Origin: Bidens hawaiensis
Taxonomy: Eukaryota; Streptophyta; Magnoliopsida; Asterales; Asteraceae
Length of the DNA: 64,000 nt
Assembly: GCA_021521415.1 (NCBI GenBank)
Contig: JAIQDT010001648.1
Coordinates: forward strand, 124,001-188,000
Reading direction: 5' to 3'
Numbering within the stretch: the first letter of the stretch is position 1; the number at the start of each line of letters is the position of its first letter. Shown here in pieces: positions 34,940-46,000 of the stretch. The position numbers were made by a program, and so were the translations under genes. A model generated the notes under the pieces. That model was not told the origin of the DNA. It ran no database searches and saw only the letters and a program-made list of their open reading frames with translations.

Positions 34940-36257
34940 ATGAATCCTTTCTCAAATTTCACCGGCCTCGAGCTCAAACCCGAACCCAAACCAGACACGA
35001 GCTCGAGCTCAAACCCTAACCAAAACCCGAACACCAACCGAGACCCGTGGGATCCGTCTCAAAGGTGGTGGGCTAGTTTACTCGCAAACGATGACCCTAC
35101 CAACCCTTACTTTGCCAACCAGAATGTACCCGCAATGCCTCCAAATGATATGTTTTATCGAATGCCAATGTCGTTTATGCCTCCGCCACCCCCAAACCCA
35201 AACACCCCAAACCCAAACACCCGAAACCCAAGTTGTGGAAACCCAAATTCCCGAAAGCCAAGTCGACGAACCCCAAGTTCGTCGCAAGCGAAGCCATAAA
35301 AAGAAGGTCGTTGCCGATGAAACACCAACCGAATTGTACGACAGGAAGAAGTGGGAAGACGATGAGGAAGAGGCGTTGGCGCAAGCGTGGATTGACTCAT
35401 CCGAAGACTCGGTGTTAGGTGACGGTAAACGCACCGCGATTTTTTGGAGAGAAATACGTGGTAAATATTTTGAGATAATGGGTCGAGGTCGCTACCGAGG
35501 GGATGATTCCGTCTCCAACAAATGGAAGGCAATGGTTTTAAAAATGAACCACTTCTCCACGATTCACACTCGCCTTAAGAACAACAAAGGAAGCGGCACG
35601 AACGACGCCGACCTTCTTAAGGATATGTTGAAACAACACAATCGCCTTCATGGTAGCGAATTCAGCATGGAGATGTTTGATATTTGGATGAAATGCACGA
35701 GCTCGCCAAAGTGGCATCCGATCCCGACATCTTCACCGCGACCGTCCAAACGGTAAAAAAAAACGTCTACTTCGGCCGATCAATCGCCGTCTCAAGCCGC
35801 GTCGGATGCTCGTTCTCAATTTAACTTGAACGAGATTGATCCCGATTTTCAATTTGATGAACCGGATGAGTTGCCACGTCCGATAGGAAGAGAAAGGGCC
35901 AAGGCGGCGGCTAGAGGTGGGGGGTCTTCGTCTAGAACGACATCCTCGATGAGTTCCGACGTGAGCACGCGGTTTGACAACTTGGAGCTTGCACTTAAAG
36001 AGTTTCGCGAGGAAAAAAAACACTCGAAAGAGGAACTCAAGATAATACATGAAGAAAGAAAAGCGATGCATGCGGAATACAAAGCCATGCATGAAGAAAG
36101 AAAGAAGGCTAAATCGGAACGACAACGAGAGAAGGACTTCAAGCTCCTCGCAAAGGATCTCTCGCATCTAGATTCGGCCATGCGGGCGTTTTTGGAGAAA
36201 AATAAAGAGAGGATAATAGCAAAATACGCAAACGAGGACTCAGACGCCGAAAATTAG
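34940..36257 (+). pseudogene. Myb/SANT-like ORF1 of a PIF/Harbinger-type element
   Basis: Begins MNPFSNFTGLELKPEP with a Pro/Asn-rich stretch. After a frame change near 35190 (C-rich tract) the frame carries a helix-turn-helix Myb/SANT-type segment: KKWEDDEEEALAQAWIDSSE, then FWREIRGKYFEIMGRGRY and NKWKAM. Two compensating shifts near 35693 and in the A-tract at 35755 break the middle; the direct frame meets TAA at 35754-35756. The C-terminal part (35826-36257) is a long Glu/Lys/Arg coiled coil ending at TAG. This architecture matches proteins annotated as NAM-associated or 'glutathione S-transferase T3-like' in Asteraceae, and resembles the DNA-binding ORF1 of PIF/Harbinger transposons. Decayed, so probably non-functional. 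Confidence 0.65.
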
Positions 36258-36365
36258 TTGTAATTTTTTTTCTATTTGTATGTTTTTTATGTGTTTTAGT
36301 TTAATTAAGTTTGATTTTTATTATTTAGTTTGTTTTATATTAACTTTGTTAGTTTTATTAAATTA

Positions 36366-36525
36366 GACTATACGCTATGGGGCGCCCATGGCTGAGGTGG
36401 CGGGCGCCGAACACCGCCGTGGGGCGCAGACGGGGGAGGGGCGACGAAGATCCGGTCGTTGCAATGGCTGGCGCGGTTGATTGAGTTTTGGTGGGCCCCC
36501 TTTCAGCAGCTCTCTCCATCTTTCT

Positions 36526-36584
<59 letters not shown>

Positions 36585-36699
36585 GGGGCGCCACCATAGC
36601 GGGGCATCTTTGGGGTGGGTTTCGAAGCCCTCGGTGCTTACGTGGCGCTGACGTGGCACGGTGGAGGGGCTTCGAAGCCCCCCACCATAGCGACCAGTC
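36366..36699. mobile_element. Tourist-like MITE with TTA target duplication
   Basis: Left end GACTATACGCTATGGGGC, right-end complement GACTGGTCGCTATGGTGG, with TTA at 36363-36365 and 36700-36702. 334 bp, non-coding. Its last 110 bp (about 36590-36699) are repeated in tandem at about 36733-36842 (shared GGGGCATCTTTGG, GACGTGGCAC, GAGGGGCTTCGAAGCCCC). Confidence 0.8.
36539..36581. repeat. (AT)n microsatellite
   Basis: About 43 bp of uninterrupted AT dinucleotides inside the MITE. Confidence 0.95.
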
Positions 36700-36859
36700 T
36701 TAAAAAAAAAAATAAGGGGCTTCGAAGCCCCGTCACCATTGAGGGGCATCTTTGGAGAGGGGCTTTGAAGCCCCCATGGCACACGTGACGCTGACGTGGC
36801 ACTGGGGAGGGGCTTCGAAGCCCCTCACCATAGTGACCAGTCTTAGAGGACCTTGTGTA

Positions 36860-37354
36860 TAGGGGTGCAAATGAGCCGAGCTGCTCGCGAGCTACTCGAG
36901 ATCGGCTCGTTAAAAAGCTCGTTCGAGCCGAGCTTTATCGAGCCCGAGCCCGAGCTCAAGCCTAAAAATAAGCTCCTATTATAAACGAGCCCGAGCTTTA
37001 CTTATCGAGCTCGATCCTACTCGCGAGCCTAAACGAGCCTGCAATTTATATACTTTTTTTAAAATATATATTTAATAATTATTAATTAATAAATATAATG
37101 TTAAGAAAAAATATATAATAATAACTGAATAATATATATTCTTTTATACATAAAATTATAATAGAAAAAAATACATAAAATAATTATAATTATATAAAAA
37201 ATTAATTGATAAATAGTAAACGAGCCAAGCTCGAGCTTCAAAGTCCATTCACGAGTCGAGCTCGAGCTTTGAAAATAGAGCTCGAGCTTTGTGTAAGTTA
37301 AACGAACCGAGCTCGAGCCTAGTCGAGCTCGGGCTCGGCTCGTTTGCACCCCTA
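36860..37354. mobile_element. hAT-type MITE, GAGCTCG family, intact
   Basis: Ends TAGGGGTGCAAATGAGCC and its complement on the right, with a perfect 8-bp duplication CTTGTGTA at 36852-36859 and 37355-37362. Subterminal zones are packed with GAGCTCG, CGAGC and GCTCG; the middle is AT-rich. 495 bp, no coding capacity. Confidence 0.9.
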
Positions 37355-37390
37355 CTTGTGTATTTGTTGATATGTTAAGAATTAAAATAA

Positions 37391-37435
37391 GACAGAATTA
37401 CAAATTTTGTCCTTTAAAATAAGACGAATTACGGT
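37391..37435. mobile_element. solo fragment of the MULE terminal repeat
   Basis: AGACAGAATTACAAATTTTG through GAATTACGG matches the outer 40 bp of the MULE at 16972. It breaks off directly into a hAT-type MITE fragment, so this is a recombination or insertion scar. Confidence 0.75.
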
Positions 37436-37829
37436 TTCGAGTTTTTTTTTTCCAAAAGCTCGAGCTCAGCAAGATATTCACTTAGTAATTAATTTAATGC
37501 ATATATAATTATTTTTGTATGTTTTGAGAAAGCCTGCTCGAGCTTGTGTGCAGTACCTTAAACAGCCAAAATTCGGTTCGAGCTCAGCTATGCAGTGTAA
37601 ACCTTAATAAATAGAAGTTCGAAAGAGTTAAAACTTAAAATTACACTAGGCTCATTAAGGCTCGACGAGCCTAAACGATCTTCATACACAAGGCTCGAGT
37701 TTAGGCTCGATAACTAAACGAGCTTTGTTTGAGGCTCGGGCTCAGATCAGGCTCGGTCGTTTTGAGCTTTTTTATTTATTTGATCTCAAGTAGCTCGCGA
37801 GCAGCTCGGCTTGTTTGCACCCTTATTTA
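37436..37829. mobile_element. hAT-type MITE fragment, GAGCTCG family
   Basis: Right end GCTTGTTTGCACCCTTA at 37829 with the usual GCTCG-rich subterminal zone; the left end is missing where it meets the MULE fragment. Confidence 0.75.
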
Positions 37830-39545
37830 TGTGTTTGTTCTGTATTATGAACTTGTATCATTGATTTGGGAATTAGATTGAATATGTGATTGTTGATGTT
37901 CATGTGATCATACCGATCATTAGATTGCTCACTTTCATGATCATTTCAATAGGTTTCAGATGAAGGTGACATTCTTTATGTGTTTCCAAAAGATTATCGT
38001 TCAAAGCTTGCTTCTAAATCACTTTTGATACGAACAGAACCTTATATTGAGAAAGTAAAGGTATGTTAATCCCAACTTTTAAGGTTGTGTTTGAATATGC
38101 TGTTTAAAATTCTAATACTCAAATGTTTAATGCTTAACATATCTGATTAAGTGATCGATAATCCATTATGATTCCTAAAATTTACTATGCAAACCTAATG
38201 TGGTTTTGCAGTCTGGTGCTGCATACTTGGTCAGGGTTACTTTTGGAACTGCATTAATTGCTTCCATTCTTATTGTGTATACAACAATCATCGCTATTCT
38301 CACAGGTAGCAGGTAATTGGTTTTTGTTATAATTTATTTTACGAGTATGCTGTTATTATCATTTTTCTTAGTTGTATTGAATATTAGTGACAGTGATGAC
38401 GATGATAGTAGCAGCAAAAAACGTAGCAGAAAAAGCAGAGAGCGTGCTTTTGATTTGCTATTCTCTATAATGCCGAGTCCATCAGAGTTGCTTTGGTAAC
38501 ATTTATTTAAACATTTTTTTTTGGTATTTTCTAGATGTTTTTTAATTCATTTGATGACAATATTGCTTCTTGTCTAGGTATTGGGATCCATATTACAATC
38601 GAAGGCGATTTCATAATCAAGAAAGTGGAATGAATTTTATTGAACCCGCAAGTCCAAAAGAGTAATTTTTATCTTTACGCTAATCATTTTCTGATGTGAC
38701 AAAAAAGTAGTACACTTTATCAATCTTTTGTAGGCATTTTCATTTGTGTTTGGTGATGGTGATCCAAATGAAGGTACTGAAGAACAGAGATGGAAAATGG
38801 TAATACTAAAGCACTTATTCTGTATTTTAATACCTTTTTTTTGTATTTATATTTCATACTGGTAATATTATTATATTTGTACTCGTATCTTAATATTGCA
38901 GATCGGTCACTACATTGGATCAAATGATGGTGTTGTAACAGCCGAGGAACTTGCTCCATATCTTGACGTAGAAACTGTTATGAAGAAGGTATGAATAATA
39001 TTAAGCAGCAAAAGTATACTTCAGGATGATGATTCATATATATTATATTATTTGTTTAGGATGATGACTCATACATGTTACCTGTTCTGCTGCATTTTGA
39101 TGGTCAACCACAAGTGAATAAAGAGGTATGTTGGTAGATATAATGTCATTATCTGAAATAAACAGAATTTAATGTATAATTATTAGATATATACTGTATC
39201 GTTTGTCAAACATTATTGCGTGTATTTTCATATCCTGTAATCTAAGTGGCAAAATGCAATGGGTAGATTGGGAACAAGTTGAAATGTGTTTTGGTTGACG
39301 TGAAATACCTTCAATTAAAAAAAAATGTATATATATTTACCGTGCCAAATGTAATTACAAAAGTTAAATTATATTTAACAGTAATTGTTTTTAAAAAAAA
39401 TCATTTAGGAGGTTTTTTACAAACCATTCAGGTTACTTGACCCTGTTTTTAATCTATTAGCAAATGTGTTGAAAATGACACCTTAAATTAATAGTAATAT
39501 TTTTGGAAAATTGTTTATTTTTTCTCTAAATATCGTCCCAATCCA

Positions 39546-39597
39546 GGGGAACATCTTGTATCAGTTTCCATCATTTCAACATACAGCTGCTTCAAAC
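39546..39597 (+). repeat. duplicated start of exon 9 (decoy exon)
   Basis: CAGGGGAACATCTTGTATCA and ACAGCTGCTTCAAA copy the splice acceptor and first 50 bp of exon 9 (true copy at 39710). The copy lacks the rest and has no donor. An exon-8-like scrap AGGATGATGATTCATA occurs at about 39023. Confidence 0.8.
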
Positions 39598-39957
39598 ATA
39601 ACCCGGATCAGTTGATTTTTAGTAAATTGTTGAAACTGCCAACTTAATATGCTAGCAATATTGTATTTTGAAAAAGTTTTTTTTTGTTTTAAATCTCACT
39701 TCAATGCAGGGCAGCATCTTGTATCAGTTTCCGTCACTTCAACGTACAGCTGCTTCAAAGAAGAAGAGTAAAAAGGAACTGGAGAAACTATTCAGGGAAC
39801 GGATTGGCGGGCCGCATAAGTACTTCAAGGAAAATAAATGGGAATTAAGGTTTTAACAGTTTCTATATTTTATTTCCATACTTTTTTTAGGTTGGTTTAA
39901 AAAACAGCGTGTGGGTTGAGGCGTTTTGGTCCCAAAAGTCGAGGCCCGAGGTGCACA

Positions 39958-40480
39958 TAGGCCTGTAGACGAGCCAGACATTTAGTGAGCTGTTTGTGAA
40001 CCATTCGATAGGAAGTTCTATTGTTTTTATTTATTTAATAAATGAACGAACACGAATGAACATGATTACGTATCTCGTTTGTTTGTGTAGTTAAACGAAT
40101 GAACATGATTTCATATCTCGTTCGTTCAATTATGTTCATTACATTCGTTCATTTATGCTTGTTTGTTACGTTTGTTTATATCTTTCTTTTAGATCCCTTA
40201 CAATGTAGTCTAGCTTTATGAAATTAAAATATATGCATTTTAATTTAGTCGAGTTTTATTAATTTTTTTAGCCTCAACAGATTGAAGTTCACATTTACTT
40301 TAATTGGTTATCGCTCAGTTATGTTTGTTCATCTATGTTCAATTATGTACGCGTGTTTACGTTCATGAACCATTTGTTAACGAACGAACACAAACAATCA
40401 CGAAGACACTCAATTTCTTAACTAATGAACACGGACAAGAAAACCTTGTTCATTCAATTGCATTTACTTTTTTTGACATT
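39958..40480. repeat. GTTCG-family MITE fragments in intron 9 of copy 2
   Basis: Contains a TAGGCCTGTAGACGAGCC-like terminus near 39958 and arrays of AATGAACGAACACGAATG. The part from about 40210 is homologous to 11175-11500 in the first gene. Confidence 0.5.
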
Positions 40481-40859
40481 TCTTGATGCTCACTATGCAG
40501 TAAAACATCAAATGAAGAACGGGCCATGATTGGTGGATTGGGGGCTCTTAATCTGTTTGGAGTGATTGTTCTAAGTGCCATGCTGAAGTAATAAATCTCA
40601 TACACAAACACACATTTTTAATTATTTTTTTTTAATATTCTTACTTGTTTTATGTGATTGTATATGAAGGAATGCAAAAGTTGTTGAACCATCGTCCCTC
40701 CTTCCCTTTGTAATTAAAATACTCCCTTACCTTCAGGTATGTGGGCCCAATTTCAACTCGTTTAAGTGCCATGGGCCAGTTAAGTTATGTTTTGTTGTTA
40801 ACGGGTCAATTGTGTTTCACAGTTATATGCAGTCTTGTTTTTTGCTATTCCTACGGGCC

Positions 40860-40864
40860 GATGG
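40860..40864. repeat. left target duplication of the LTR element in exon 12
   Basis: GATGG, repeated at 43448-43452. Removing one copy and the element restores the exon frame. Confidence 0.9.
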
Positions 40865-43447
40865 TGTTAGGAACAAAGCGGCGCGCGGAAGCGAAACAGC
40901 ACACACATGCACAACGATAAACACACATAAACGAAAATATAAACGACACAAGAATTTAACGTGGTTCGGTCCCCGCGAGGGGACCTACGTCCACGGGCTG
41001 CAACTAGGTTTTCTTATTAGCTCAGAACCAAGATTACAATTACATGATGGGATATATATAATAAACAAGATTAGGGTTAAACATAATTAGGAGCCAAAAC
41101 CGGGCCTTCTAATAAAACCGGCCCAAAGGCCTTCATAACCCAACAATCTCCCACTTGAAGGCCTTGCGATAAATTCCAGCCTGCCATCCAAGTAAATATA
41201 ACAATCTCATTCATCCAGTAACTCTAGTAATCTTCAGTAATAGAAATCAACCAAGCCTCCAGTTCCAAGAACAAGCTAAAACTTCAACAAAAGAAGTTCT
41301 CCAAGCCTCCAGTTCTCTAGGAACAAACTAAGATTTCTACCAATCCACACCAGTTGCAGCGCCCCTTTCCATCAGTTACCTGAAAGGCCCATTGAAGCTC
41401 CCGAGAGCTCCAATCCGGTCATCACAGACCCAGCCATGACAAAACCCGCCAATGGCTCATCCTCAATCTTAACCGGCCCTCACTTACTCACACTACCGGC
41501 TCCAAAGACTTCCAGAGGATAATCACTCTCCAAAAATCAGCAGACTATACCAGGAGAGATTTTCACATTCGGATTTCCCAGTCTTCCGAACTCAACGTCC
41601 CTTTGGAAACAAACCTAGAACACACCGCGTGCTCCCACTGTTACCAAAACCCCGAACATGTTCAGACCTCCGAATACGCTCAAGCTAACATCACTGTGGC
41701 TCCAGGCTTCATGTCTGCAAACTGAAACCCCTTAGCTCTACCCGATTCAGCGAGCCAAGACCTTATAACTCGGAAGTTGGTTCACTTCTTCCGACGATAC
41801 AGAGACCGTATCTTCCAAAAGTCTTTAACTAAAAGATTCAACAAATGCTTCATTGAAGTGAGTAACAAGAAATAAAGCAAACTAGAATCTTGAACCCAAG
41901 AGTCTTCACCGCCTTCACTGAGTCTCAATGCATCAACCCCAGATGCATTCTCAAAAGCAGAATTCCAAACCTTTCGACATCGACTCTTAAAATGTCTCAC
42001 CTCTACGCAACCTACCAAGTCGACTATGCCCAGCTCCCACTGTTCATGTTATCCCAACCCATGCCACACCAACACTCCATGAGATGAACCCCACTCGTAC
42101 TATCCCGGCAAATAACTTTACCCAACACGAGATTATGAACCTCTCAAATGGTGTACCACTGATCACCACCAAACAAGATATAACTTCACAATTCCAAACG
42201 AACAAGAAGTAATAATCACAGTTTCGAACCAGCTAACAGGCAAACAGCTATAACAACAGTAGAACTTTCATGAAATCAAGCGGTACCAAGGGTTCTATGA
42301 CCGTACACACGATCAGTTAACTCAAACCCTAACCGAAAGATCATCCAAACGAGCAATAGTTAACATGACTTGCCACTAACCTCATTTTTTTTTCACTTAT
42401 GCCGTCACCAGCACACCCGCTGGTTCCATTTTCTCCAAGTTTATCCATCACCAGTACTATATCCAAGTTCACATGACAAACCAATCAACCAAAATCCAAA
42501 CCGTCAAACATTTCGATCATAACCACCTCGTCTTCAGTTATAACAATAACAAACGAGAACAAATCGAAAACAGTGAACAGACACAACAAGGGCACGGGCC
42601 TAAACTTGACGATTGTTCAACAGAACACTGCCAAATAAACCGATTTGCTCTTGCAATAACCGATAAATCAACTAACTGTAAATAAACTATATAAAGTTAC
42701 CTCAGACTAATCTCTTGCAAACAAATCTGAACCCGAACCTAAATGGTCTTCACAAAACCCGGTTCCCTGAAGCCGAGCAACCTCCAAAGAAAAACCCTAA
42801 AACCCGAAACACCCGACCCGGTGCTTCACCTGCAACGCCCGAGTGAAACCTGCAACTCCAAGAAGTCCAAAACAGGAATTCTAATTGCAAAATCACCCGG
42901 AAAACCGTCCCAAACAGCCCTGAAAAACAGCCCCGAACAGCCCTGTTAACCAGAAAAACGAAGATCTCTGACAATACTGTTCACCGCCGGAATCACTGTT
43001 CACGGCCGGAAACACTGTTCATGCCGGATACTGTTCACCGCGGCACTGTAGCGGCGGCACTGTAGCAGCCCTTCTCAAACCAGCCTCTTCTACCTTTTTT
43101 TTTTTTTTCCGATCGATACCCGTGCAAAACCGTGTGTAAACAACGAGCCAAAGCTCTGATACCACTTGTTAGGAACAAAGCGGCGCGCGGAAGCGAAACA
43201 GCACACACATGCACAACGATAAACACACATAAACGAAAATATAAACGACACAAGAATTTAACGTGGTTCGGTCCCCGCGAGGGGACCTACGTCCACGGGC
43301 TGCAACTAGGTTTTCTTATTAGCTCAGAACCAAGATTACAATTACATGATGGGATATATATAATAAACAAGATTAGGGTTAAACATAATTAGGAGCCAAA
43401 ACCGGGCCTTCTAATAAAACCGGCCCAAAGGCCTTCATAACCCAACA
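40865..43447 (-). mobile_element. non-coding LTR retrotransposon (TRIM/LARD-like), 2.58 kb
   Basis: LTRs 40865-41145 and 43167-43447 (281 bp each), TGTTAGG...CCAACA on the plus strand, identical as far as I can read. 5-bp duplication GATGG. Orientation is minus: a primer-binding site TGGTATCAGAGC (initiator Met tRNA type) is found on the minus strand at 43153-43164 next to the right LTR, and a purine tract (complement of ATCTCCCACTTG) lies next to the left LTR. The 2.0-kb interior has no gag or pol ORF, so it must be moved by another element's proteins, probably a copia element judging by the PBS. Identical LTRs mean very recent insertion. Confidence 0.9.
43153..43164 (-). promoter_or_regulatory. 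tRNA-Met primer-binding site
   Basis: TGGTATCAGAGC on the minus strand, two bases from the LTR. This is the classic plant PBS complementary to initiator methionine tRNA. Confidence 0.88.
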
Positions 43448-43677
43448 GATGGTTTCTTATTCAAAAAAGAAATGCTGAAATAGAAAGAAGGAACCAGGCG
43501 CGAGAGCTCCGTGCACAGGCGCTTCAATTGCCGGATGCCACCCTAAAACAAAAGGTACGGTTTAAGCGCTTATAGGGAATAGTTGGTTGTAATCAAGTTG
43601 TAAACATGCTAAACTGGTGGATGGTTGTAAAAATGGGTTAAACGAATAGTAGAAAGGCTAACTCGTTTATTTAAACA

Positions 43678-44101
43678 CAGGGATGCAAATGAGCCGAGCC
43701 CGAGCTCCACTTGGCTTGAGCTCGGCTCATTTTGACTTACTAGAGCTCGAGCTCAGCTCGTTTTAAGCTCTTTTTCTAAAGCTCGACTCATGAGTTGTTT
43801 TTTCAAGCTCGGGCTGGGCTCGCTTATTTTTTTTAGTTAATGTATATACGTTTTTTAATTATTTTTATATATTTTGAGAAAAACCTTAAACAAGCCTAAG
43901 ACCGGCTCGAGTTCGTGTAGTAACTTAAACGAGCCAAAGCTCGGCACGAGCTCGACTGTTCATTGTAAACTTAACTATTAATACACAAGGCTCAACGGGC
44001 CTAAACGAGCTTCCATACAAGCTCGAGCTCGGCTAGTTTCGAGCTTTTTATTGATTCGAACTCGAGTAGCTCGCTAGCAACTCGGCTCGTTTGCATCTCT
44101 A
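43678..44101. mobile_element. hAT-type MITE, GAGCTCG family, in intron 12 of copy 2
   Basis: Ends CAGGGATGCAAATGAGCC and GGCTCGTTTGCATCTCTA; flanks TTTAAACA and TTTAAATG agree at 6 of 8. Subterminal GAGCTCG arrays as in the other members. Non-coding. Confidence 0.8.
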
Positions 44102-44337
44102 TTTAAATGGGTATAGCAGGTCAACCTGACCACGACCCGTTTATAAAATGGGTAAGACATGACAACGCAAAACCTGATTATTTATAAATTTTATAATGTA
44201 TACAGATTCTGAGTGCTCAAGAAATGTCGGACAGGATTGTGATTGACCAACATCGGATCGTGTATACTACTGATAAAGATGAATCAGAACAAGACTATGA
44301 AAAACACGAGTGGGACATGAGGTTCAAAGATGCATAG

Positions 44338-46000
44338 TAAACTGGTTCATAGGTTAGTAAAAAAGGCTGAATGTCTTACGTAATTAGTTTTTAATGATGG
44401 TTATTTTGGTACACTTAATCCCGTACTGACAAGAGATTGAAAAGCACAGCCAATCACGAAGGCCAGAGTGGACGAGCAGCCCATCTTGTACTTGTTTTTG
44501 TGGTAATATGGTGAAGGTTTTGTTAAAAGTAGTTTTAGGAATGTCTTGTGGTATACTATATATTATGTCAGTGGTTGGGTTGGCTAAAGGAACACTCTTT
44601 AATGCTAATTAAGTAACCCCAATTGATTTGGTTGATGTGCGAACTTGAGTTGTTTAAACTCGTATTGTGCTGTTTCTTTTGCATGTTACAAGTCTATAGT
44701 TACAAAAGGAAATATTAAAACTAAAGTAATTATTATGTGTAAACTATAAAACTCGGTTTATATCCCTTATAGTTAAAATTTTGACATACCGTGGCCAGTT
44801 CAAGTTATGACATAGAAATGTATACTCGGATTATATCCTTACTCGAACCTAGCATGAACTAAGTTTGTCACATGAGTTAAAACTGATACGGGCTTATTTG
44901 GATTGATCTGAAAACAGCACATTAGCCTAAACATCTAATTACCAAAATTTTCATATTTTAAACTTTAATGTTTATTCCAAAACACATATTTGGTACGTCA
45001 ACTTTTATCTAGACATCGTTTAAAGAAACGTCACTCACATATGACCCAGATATGACTAATGTGTTATAAAAGTTGTATGATATAAATGATCATATGAGCT
45101 GCATGACATACAAAAAATGATCATATGGTTATATGAGGCAAATCACACGGTTCATCCGATATATTTAACTAAAGTCATGTGTTATTCTCATGATTCTTCA
45201 TTCTCCATGCTTCACCAACGCCACTTCACTATTTACTCAATTACTCAACTTATGTTATACCTACCATTCTTCATTCTTTAGTTAGCTTTTAATATTACAA
45301 ATATTAAAAGAAAAATGTAAGCCAAACAATTGGTGACACCTCACCCAATCGTCCATCTATCGAGAATCATATATGTAGCCGGGACCATTCTCACCACGCA
45401 AATAATCATAATGAATTGGTGTTCGGGAGGCGTGGTGTTCGATTCTCATTATTCTATTATCACATCATCTCACACAAGCTTTAATGCAGGCATATCGAAT
45501 AGTCTAACAAATAAATAACTTGACACCCTAGTTGCGATGTGCGCATATAATGTATATATGCGTGGGCCCTCGGGTGGGCAAAAGTGAAATTGCACCAACT
45601 TTGACGTTATTTTACTAATTTCGTGAAAATAACGTCAAAAGTGGCGGAATGTTAATCAGGCATCATGTGGTGGCGTTGATTGCCGAAAGACAAAGGTACA
45701 TACACCAATTAGCGGGTGTCACAATGGTTCGGTGTTATGTGTCTAATGTTCAAGGCTTGATGCAAAACTACTATCGAGCCGGGGTCTCACCGGAAACAAC
45801 CTCTCTATTCTTACGGGGTGGAGGTAAGGTTGTCTACATCTTACCCTCCTCAGACCCTACCATAGCTTTGTTATTGATGAGATTTACTAAGTACGATGAT
45901 GATGATGATGATGATGTAACCATTGACAACAAAACATGCACATATTTTTTCATTTTATCAATATTTTTGAACAACTAAATTGTAAATTGTAGCCCTTTAT
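44338..46000. other. intergenic, no gene recognised
   Basis: 3' flank of the second At5g03900-like copy, then AT-rich DNA. The only recognisable content is a SINE-like 3' part at about 45765-45917. Confidence 0.5.
45765..45917 (+). mobile_element. SINE-like element 3' part with (GAT)n tail
   Basis: Contains CCGGGGTCTCACCGGAAAC, GGGGTGGAGGTAAGGTTG and ATCTTACCCTCCTCAGACCC, motifs I recognise from a SINE family common in eudicots, and ends in a run of GAT repeats typical of its 3' tail. The 5' tRNA-like head and flanking duplications could not be fixed. Confidence 0.5.

Larger units (their letters stand above)
34649..36842 (+). mobile_element. PIF/Harbinger-like element with only the Myb-like ORF
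   Basis: The left end GACAATACGCTATGG and the complement of the right end GACTGGTCACTATGG are related inverted termini. Flanks are TCA on the left and TTA on the right, close to the 3-bp TTA expected. Left and right subterminal zones match those of the smaller MITE at 36366-36699, which sits inside the right part. The interior carries a decayed ORF1-type (Myb-like) protein but no DDE transposase. The boundary on the left is probable, not certain. Confidence 0.6.
37953..44337 (+). pseudogene. second At5g03900-like copy, no exon 1, split exon 12
   Basis: Exons matching exons 2-13 of the gene at 8868: 37953-38060, 38212-38312, 38388-38495, 38578-38647, 38734-38799, 38902-38988, 39060-39125, 39710-39849, 40501-40587, 40670-40736, 40823-40864 plus 43453-43554, 44206-44337. 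All are open and frame-compatible. The protein reads VSDEGDILYVFPKDYRSKLA, the conserved TFGTALIAS helix, LLWYWDPYYNRRR, FGDGDPNEG and ends WDMRFKDA. Exon 4 is longer and Asp/Ser/Lys-rich. The intron after exon 5 has a GC donor (CCC/GCAAGT at 38648). No exon 1 or transit peptide was found, and a 2.58-kb LTR element splits exon 12. Probably a 5'-truncated tandem duplicate, dead now but with an ORF preserved until recently. Confidence 0.88.

Noticed and set aside
41146..43152. coding capacity inside the exon-12 LTR element
   Set aside because: Frames up to about 78 codons only, with no gag, RT or integrase motif.
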